Assembly (NCBI GenBank): GCA_025024175.1
Contig: QCXZ01000064.1
Span: forward strand, 37,159,325 to 37,223,324
Direction: 5' to 3'
Source: Rhyzopertha dominica
Lineage: Eukaryota; Arthropoda; Insecta; Coleoptera; Bostrichidae
DNA length: 64,000 bases
Part shown: positions 58,177-64,000 of the stretch, in pieces
How positions within the stretch are numbered: the first letter of the stretch is position 1
Layout: every line of letters starts with the position of its first letter
The notes under the pieces: generated by a model
Database searches by the model: none
The model's input: only the letters and a program-made list of their open reading frames with translations
What the model was told of the DNA's origin: nothing
Position numbers and translations under genes: made by a program

Positions 58177-58895
58177 TATCAGATTCCACGTTCATATAAT
58201 TTTCATCATGCATACTACCCGAACCAATATAATTTCTCCCAAAATTCACAAAAAACGGAGAATAACCCAATACTTCATGCCTCGAAGTTCTAATAGCACA
58301 AGCAATAGCGGCTAAATTTTCATCCCAAGTTTTGTGATTCCTGCTTATGTAAGAAGAAATCATGGTTTTAACAGTGCGATTGGTTCTTTCAGTAGGATTG
58401 GCTCTAGGATAGTAATTCGCGTTGTAGAGAATTTTGGTCTGATATTTGTCACACATTTTCTTAAATACCGTACTTTTCATTTGAACGCCATTATCACAAA
58501 TTATTGTTTTTGGAACACCATACACAAGGAATAAGTCGTTTTTCAACATGTCGAGCCAATATCTTAGCAGTAGCAGTGCGAACAGGAAAATAAGAACATA
58601 CTTGGAAAAATAGTCAGTCCACCACAAATAGCAAATACGATATCCTCGTGGGGAACGAGGAAATGGGCCTATAAAAATCAAGACTAACCGTCTCCCAAGG
58701 ATGATCAACCCTAGGTCTTTCACCCATCTGACCGGCAGGAAGTTTCTGCTCTACTTTATGCTGTGCACAAACAATACAATTTCTAATATAACGAGCAACA
58801 TCTGACAACATTTTTGGCCAATAATACAGCCTCGTGCAATTTCCAATAAGTTTTACTAACACCCAAATGACCAGATGTGACGCTATCATTGACAA
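58127..58895 (-). pseudogene. Gypsy integrase zinc region and catalytic core
   Basis: Two overlapping frames. The upstream one (58614-58895) has the zinc-binding half, with YYWPKMLSDVARYIRNCIVC followed by AQHK, then the start of the core. The downstream one (58127-58723) has the core with an FIGPFPRSPRGY start, a WTDYFSKY block (Asp), ICDNGVQ (second Asp) and a NPTERTNRTVK block (Glu), so the DDE triad is represented. The core is normal in length; frame changes within it are short. Confidence 0.88.
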
Positions 58896-59560
58896 CCCAA
58901 AAGCAAAGACTCCCTTTTATTCTTAGGAACAACAATTTTCCACTCACAATTACCACCCACGTAGTTCTGGAATTTTACACTTCACAAACTTAAACAATTT
59001 GCCGTCTTCAACACGCCAAGCGGGATATCGACCAGGTTCTTTCCGAAACAAGTTGCAACATTTTGCGATACCATTTATCATCAACTTCACCCCATATCCG
59101 AAGCTGCTACCGAATCTACTACAGGAACAGAACGCGACAGAAAATCTGGCACCACATGGTCCTTCCCCTTTCGATGAACTATAACAAAATCAAAACCCTG
59201 CATTCTGACAGCCCAGCGAGCCAAATCGGCCCGTAGGATTTTTCAGACGATCCAACCAAAGCAATGAATGATGGTCAGTGACTACCGTGAACTTGATACC
59301 ATCCAAGTAGGGACGAAGTTTTTCCATCGCCCAAATTTACAGCTAAACATTCCGCGTTCGGTTGTAGTATTCGCCCTCTCCTGACGAGTTAGAGATCTCG
59401 AAAGAAATGCAATAACCTTCTCACCATAGTCAATATTCCTGTGTTAGAACGGCTCCAATACCAAATGCCGAAGCATCAGTTTGCAAGGTGAAGGGTTTAC
59501 TAAAATCAGGACAAGTTAGTATCGGTGCACTAACTAAATGCTGTTTAATAGCATTAAAAG
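58896..59560 (-). pseudogene. Gypsy RNase H region
   Basis: The minus strand around 59220-59330 reads [20 protein letters not shown], the conserved RNase H block of Ty3/gypsy pol. The preceding 59380-59560 contains RNase H N-terminal sequence with ADASAFGIGAVL-like residues in broken frames. Frame changes occur about every 60-100 bases. Confidence 0.75.
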
Positions 59561-60343
59561 CATGTTTCACGATTCCAGTGTAAAGTTGAATTTTCTATTT
59601 TCTCTTTTGTAAGGTCACAAAGAGGAGGCAACAATAGTGGCAAAAATTCGGAACAAATCTTCTGTACCAACTAGCCATACCGACAAAAGAACGAACCTCT
59701 CTCACATTTCTAGGTACCGGTACATTCAAAATGGCCTTCCACCTTTTTAGGATCCACATGAAGGGCCATTCTTATCGACAACATAACCAAGATAAACAAT
59801 TTCCGAACGGCAAAAATGACATTTTTCCCTATTCAAGGTAAACCCGCATTAATTCAAGCGATCAAAGACTTTACGCAAACAATTCCAAATGAGTTTCAAA
59901 GTCACTTTGAAAATGAGAACAAATGTCATCCAGATAAACAAAACAAGATCCTTCAAGATCAGCACCCAAAAACCCTATCAATGAGCCTCTGAAATGTAGG
60001 CAGGAAGCATTAGTAAGTCCATTAAGGGCATTCGCTTGAATTGATATAAGCCCAAACCAGGTACAGTAAACGCTGTCTTCTCACGAGAACTCTCCGCAAT
60101 TAGGCCACCTGCCAGTAGGCACTCCTAACATCAAGTGAACTCAAATAACGTGCACTCCTTAAACGATCTAGAACTGAAGAAATATATGGCAGTGGGGTAA
60201 GCATCACGCTTGGTGACAGCATTAAGTTTTCGAAAATCAACACAGAAGCGTTGCGTACCATCTTTCTTGGGAACTAAGATCACGGGAGAAGACCAAGACT
60301 CATAGAAGGTTCAATCACATCATCTGCCAACATCTTCCTCACT
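59561..60343 (-). pseudogene. Gypsy reverse transcriptase
   Basis: Blocks in order on the minus strand are [20 protein letters not shown] with [10 protein letters not shown] (about 60200-60290), a [16 protein letters not shown] block with the first catalytic Asp (about 60100-60145), and a TAFTVPGLGLYQFKRMP-type block (about 60020-60085). FVYLDD with the two catalytic Asp follows (about 59930-59945). All acids are visible, but the blocks lie in different frames because of one-base shifts, often next to short homopolymers. Confidence 0.85.
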
Positions 60344-61003
60344 TCACTCCAATAACTGTTGTTTGACAGGAGATACAGGATAATATCTCTGCTTGATGGG
60401 TTTTGCATCAGTCAGTATCTCGTGCTGTACAAGGTTAGTAACACCCAAGGAGTCTCCCATACGCTTAAACTGTTCATCAAGAAATTTTCCCAAAGTCAAT
60501 TGCTGCTCAACACTAAGGTCCCTAACATCACTTATACCACAAATCNGAGGGGCAACACAATCACTACCAAAATGCCATTCATTCCTACGCAAATCAGGAA
60601 CAATAGCCATTTCCCGAAAAAAATCCACACCCAAAATCAGTTGATGCGGCAATGAAGGGACAACAAGCAACTCCACCAATTTGACTCTCCCCATAAGCGA
60701 TACAGGTACCATAAGAGTTCCAAGAGCCTGACAATGTTCACCATTGGCAACCGTACACGAAGTAATACTAAGTTTTAACTGCAACCCTAATTTCTGCAAA
60801 ATATTCCACCCAGGTCCACCCACAATTGTACTACTAGCACCAGAATCTAAAAGGCCTAACAATCGACAACCAAAAACATCTATTTCCAAATATGGCCTAT
60901 GATCATTTTCTGCATGCTGCAATATATAATCCAATAAAATTTTAGAACTACAAGGAACCGAACTTTTACAATTATCAGAGGTGGCAGGTCGGTCCTTCAG
61001 CAC
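60344..61003 (-). pseudogene. Gypsy aspartic protease and start of RT
   Basis: A 219-codon frame. The retropepsin site LLDSGASSTIVGG is at about residue 51, the flap region follows, and LILGVDFFREMAIVPD (about 122) is the second conserved block. Residues 190-219 (HEILTDAKPIKQRYYPVSP) are the RT start typical of an Osvaldo-like gypsy group. One unknown residue comes from the N at 60546. Confidence 0.88.
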
Positions 61004-61399
61004 CTCTGTTGGAAGTTTTCCGAACTACGATTACATTGCGGGCAAGTTCGTACAGTTACTCCAGGCTTTTGACATCTATAACAATGTTTATTGAGGGCGA
61101 ACGACACTCACGAGCAAGGTGACCTAATTGTTTACAATTAAAGCAAGTTACATTAGCATTGGAAGAACGCGGGCTTCTACAACTACTTCATTAATTGGAA
61201 CCTTAGGTATAAACGAGGCACAAGCCAATTCAGGTTCAACCGCAGCTACATTCGGTCTTCGTATAGGTGGTTGGTAACTCTCAGCGCGATACTTTTTGAC
61301 TTCTAATTGCAAACATTCCCTCTCTAATTGTTCAGAGACTCTACTACAGGCAGGTTCATAACATAAAATGGTGCCAAGTTTTTTCAATATGATATCCAA
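61004..61399 (-). pseudogene. Gypsy gag C-terminus with zinc knuckle
   Basis: The minus-strand sequence at about 61085-61150 reads C-K-Q-L-G-H-L-A-R-E-C, a CX2CX4HX4C nucleic-acid-binding knuckle. Upstream, 61148-61399 is an open frame of charged, coiled-coil-like sequence ending at the gap. The gag N-terminus, the leader and the primer-binding site are not in the assembled sequence. Confidence 0.7.
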
Positions 61400-61499
61400 N
61401 NNNNNNNNNNNNNNNNNNNNNNNNNNNNNNNNNNNNNNNNNNNNNNNNNNNNNNNNNNNNNNNNNNNNNNNNNNNNNNNNNNNNNNNNNNNNNNNNNNN
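61400..61499. other. Assembly gap (100 N)
   Basis: A run of exactly 100 N, normally a placeholder for a gap of unknown size. It cuts the gag gene on the left and the interior of an LTR on the right. Confidence 0.99.
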
Positions 61500-63310
61500 C
61501 CGTTTTTCTACCAAACGATGTTACTAACCTATGGTGTCAACCCAGATGTTCCAATGTAGTCCGCGTCCCGCCGCTGCAGTCGGAGAGTAGGGGGGTTCCA
61601 ATATTTTTAACGATAACTATAGGCGCCACAAAATTTTACAATTCCACAGCGGACTACTCAGACGAAAATTTTGAAAAGCTACGATGGAAATCAAACACCA
61701 AAGCTCGGGTAGAAGCGTAGTTTAATTAACGAAAACTATGAGAGGTACAAGTAATGATAAAGAAAGAATAAAGTTTGAACCTCAATTAGTTACTTAAGAA
61801 TGATCGAACTTAAACGACTAATATGAGAGAATTTCGAACATATAACCAAAATGACACTTAACAATCAAAATTAACCCTTCCCAATGAGCACCACAACTAT
61901 GTGCCCGCTCACCGAGTACCAGTAAATAACTAGAAAATCTGTGAATCGCCCCTGTAATTTCCGCACTGGCCAGCGCTTCGCATTAACGAGTGACGCAACA
62001 AAAAAACCGAACGACGAACGAAAAATCGTCAACAAACGATCGACAATATCGGTGATACCCGCAAGCAATAGCCCTGTGGCGTTACAGATAATTAAAATAA
62101 TAAATGGAATCGGACTGAAGGTTCGATTGTGAAAGAAGGGTGATGGGACAAGCTATATACTCAAATTCACTAGCTGAAGGCTCCTACGGCAATGTATATA
62201 TGAGCTGAAGGCTCGCACAAGTTAAACAACAAATACAAGAGCTGACGGCTCATACAAGTTAATTCAAAACAATTACAAGAGCTGAGGGCTCATACCAGTT
62301 ATTCAAAACAATTACAAGAGCGGAGGGCTCATACAACAGTTTTTCCGTTTACGGGACAGCTAAATAACCTCAAGGTTACAACGTATCAAGCAATCACCCA
62401 CCGAGATGGAATCTACACGCGGATTCTGCGCTCCAACTTAAGGGTCAACGACCTCCTACTTAAATTTAAGCTTATCTGCGCTCTTCCTGCTGGTTGGGGT
62501 CCCACATGTACGGTCCTCCACACCAAGGGTCGCCAAGCTACTAGGGTTGAATCTTCCTAACCGGAAGGATGGCAGCACAAATTCCCAAATCCAATCCCAA
62601 ATGATCAGTCTCAACTCTACGATTCTCAACTTCTCCAATCTTCCAAAAGCTATCCAGACGGGAATAAGGCCCAGATGTCAATCACACGAACGAAGGCGAA
62701 GCGACAGCAATATCGATAAGTATACGATAAGATACGATGAGAACCGAAAAGGAAAGAAAAGAAAAGAGCCCTAAAATATTAAAGAGGGTATTAATACTCG
62801 TTCGATTAATTAGTATTTTACTCACTATAGTTGGTGTGCGGCTCTGATTGCAGAAATATTCGTGGCAAATCTTGTCGATAACCCCAAAATCCCAAAATGG
62901 TCACGTGTGGATGTTCAATAATGCAAAATCAACCATTCAGCCAATTCCAAAAGCCCAACTTACATCCACCCGCCTAATTGAAGATTTTCCAAGCGGATCC
63001 CACTATGGTAACCAATCGATGGTCTATTTACTTAGAAAAATCTTCCCAAAAATCGACGATACCACGTTCTCACATTCAATTCGCAACAGGTCAAATGCAA
63101 AAGGAAAGAGGAAATTCTTTCTGCTGTCAAGTGACTCGCACAAAATCTACGCGCAAGCGTTAGGCTTAACGGCGGAAGTGTCTGCAGTACCGATGATCAC
63201 ATCCAAGCAAACAAGGACTAAGCAACAACTGATAATGGTTTCAGATTCACTGTGTGCAACGAGAAGCCTATGCGCCAGGCGTGAGCGACTGACAAAATAT
63301 AAATGTTACA
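61500..63310 (-). repeat. Gypsy LTR (second copy, left end in gap)
   Basis: Collinear with 54428-56234. Differences are mostly single-base insertions or deletions in homopolymers (for example GTTAATTT against GTAATTT, and TTACGG against TTACGGG) and a handful of substitutions. It ends ATGTTACA at 63310. Confidence 0.9.
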
Positions 63311-64000
63311 ATCCCCCTTCACCTAGAAAGAGGTAAATTTCCTCAAATTTATCGAGCGAGTAAGCTTACGAACTATCAAAACCCCATTAATGTCAACAAT
63401 TCCAAGATAAAAAACTTGCCAACCAACATTTCAACATGAGCAATTTTCCAATAAACAACAAGGTTGGAAAGGAAGGCGATTCCAAAGAGAAAAAAGGTTC
63501 AAAATTTAAATTTAAGGCACATGGCCAGGGGCTGCCACCCCAGAGGGTTACGACTCCTCTAAACGAAAAACCCACGAAAACCCAATCCCACCCAACGACA
63601 GAAACCCCCCCTCCAAAAGACCAGCAGAAACACGGACCCAAACAAAAAATTGACGAGGGAGCCTCGAGAAGGCGCACAGTGGCTAATCAGTTTCGGCAGC
63701 AACGCGAGCAGGGCTGAGACAGACCGCAAGGAAGAGAGCTGACCCAGCCGAAACTGATAGGACGACACCCCCGAGGGGATGCCGCCAGTCGAGCTACCAT
63801 CTTCCCCCACGGCCCATCCTCCTGAACGCGCCCGTTACAAACCGCTGCCGAAACCCGAAGCCACTCCCAAACCCTTTCGATCCTCAAAAAAAAACAAAAA
63901 TCAATAGGATCCGAGTTTCCGGTAAGAAGAGTAGACGAAATGAAAAAGGAAAGTTGGAAAAATCGGAATGAGAAAAGAAAAAGAAGAAGGAAAGAATGAA
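63311..64000 (-). repeat. Second copy of the gypsy 3' untranslated region
   Basis: This directly repeats 56235-56921 and runs off the window. The similarity therefore continues past the LTR boundary into what is internal sequence of the left element, so this is not simply the 5' LTR of that element. Confidence 0.85.

Overview
This window looks like repeat-dominated DNA from an arthropod nuclear genome, most likely an insect. The order cannot be named from the sequence. It is AT-rich, has no bacterial-style gene packing, and shows no spliced host gene that I can recognise. Almost every interpretable protein segment belongs to a transposable element: BEL/Pao and Ty3/gypsy LTR retrotransposons, CR1/Jockey-like non-LTR retrotransposons, hAT elements, a Helitron, several palindromic TIR elements, and one large foldback element.

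Layout. 2-3.3 kb: palindromic TIR element. 4.6-5.7 kb: LINE remnant (+). 6.2-6.9 kb: gypsy pol remnant (+). 9.2-11.8 kb: two head-to-tail palindromic elements inside an older MITE. 12.2-12.9 kb: non-autonomous Helitron. 13.9-17.3 kb: a 3.4-kb foldback element whose arms are tandem 135/125-bp units and whose core holds the C-terminal end of a ubiquitin-specific-protease-like protein (-). 20.3-25.4 kb: a three-level nest. It is a hAT element holding a repeat with an LTR insertion, and a second hAT (perfect 8-bp TSD) holding another copy of that repeat. 27.5-33.7 kb: near-complete BEL/Pao element (-), with 225-bp LTRs differing at 3 sites. 34.5-36.2 kb: a third hAT with a perfect TSD, holding a LINE fragment. 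37.2-40.1 kb: small hairpin and foldback repeats. 40.6-41.7 kb: a chimera of repeat, microsatellite and LTR. 43.4-44.3 kb: LINE remnant (-). 45.7-46.3 kb: direct repeats around a Penelope-like 3' motif. 52.2 kb: a foldable tRNA-like sequence. 54.1 kb: a fourth hAT terminus. 54.4-64 kb: a gypsy element (-) with LTR, integrase, RNase H, RT, protease and gag tail, then a 100-N gap and a second copy of the LTR plus 3' untranslated region.

How it fits together. The genes here do not form a pathway; they are layers of insertion. Two nested insertions and several TSDs give a relative chronology. The BEL element and the two gypsy LTR copies are young. Their differences and frame breaks are mostly one-base changes in homopolymers, so part of the apparent decay may be sequencing or assembly error. 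The stretches at about 17.3-20.2, 22.1-23.1, 25.4-27.2, 38-39.5, 41.8-43.4 and 46.4-54 kb show no gene. They look like intergenic or intronic host DNA.

The most unusual item is the foldback element carrying a peptidase-C19-like C terminus. I cannot say from sequence alone whether it is undescribed.
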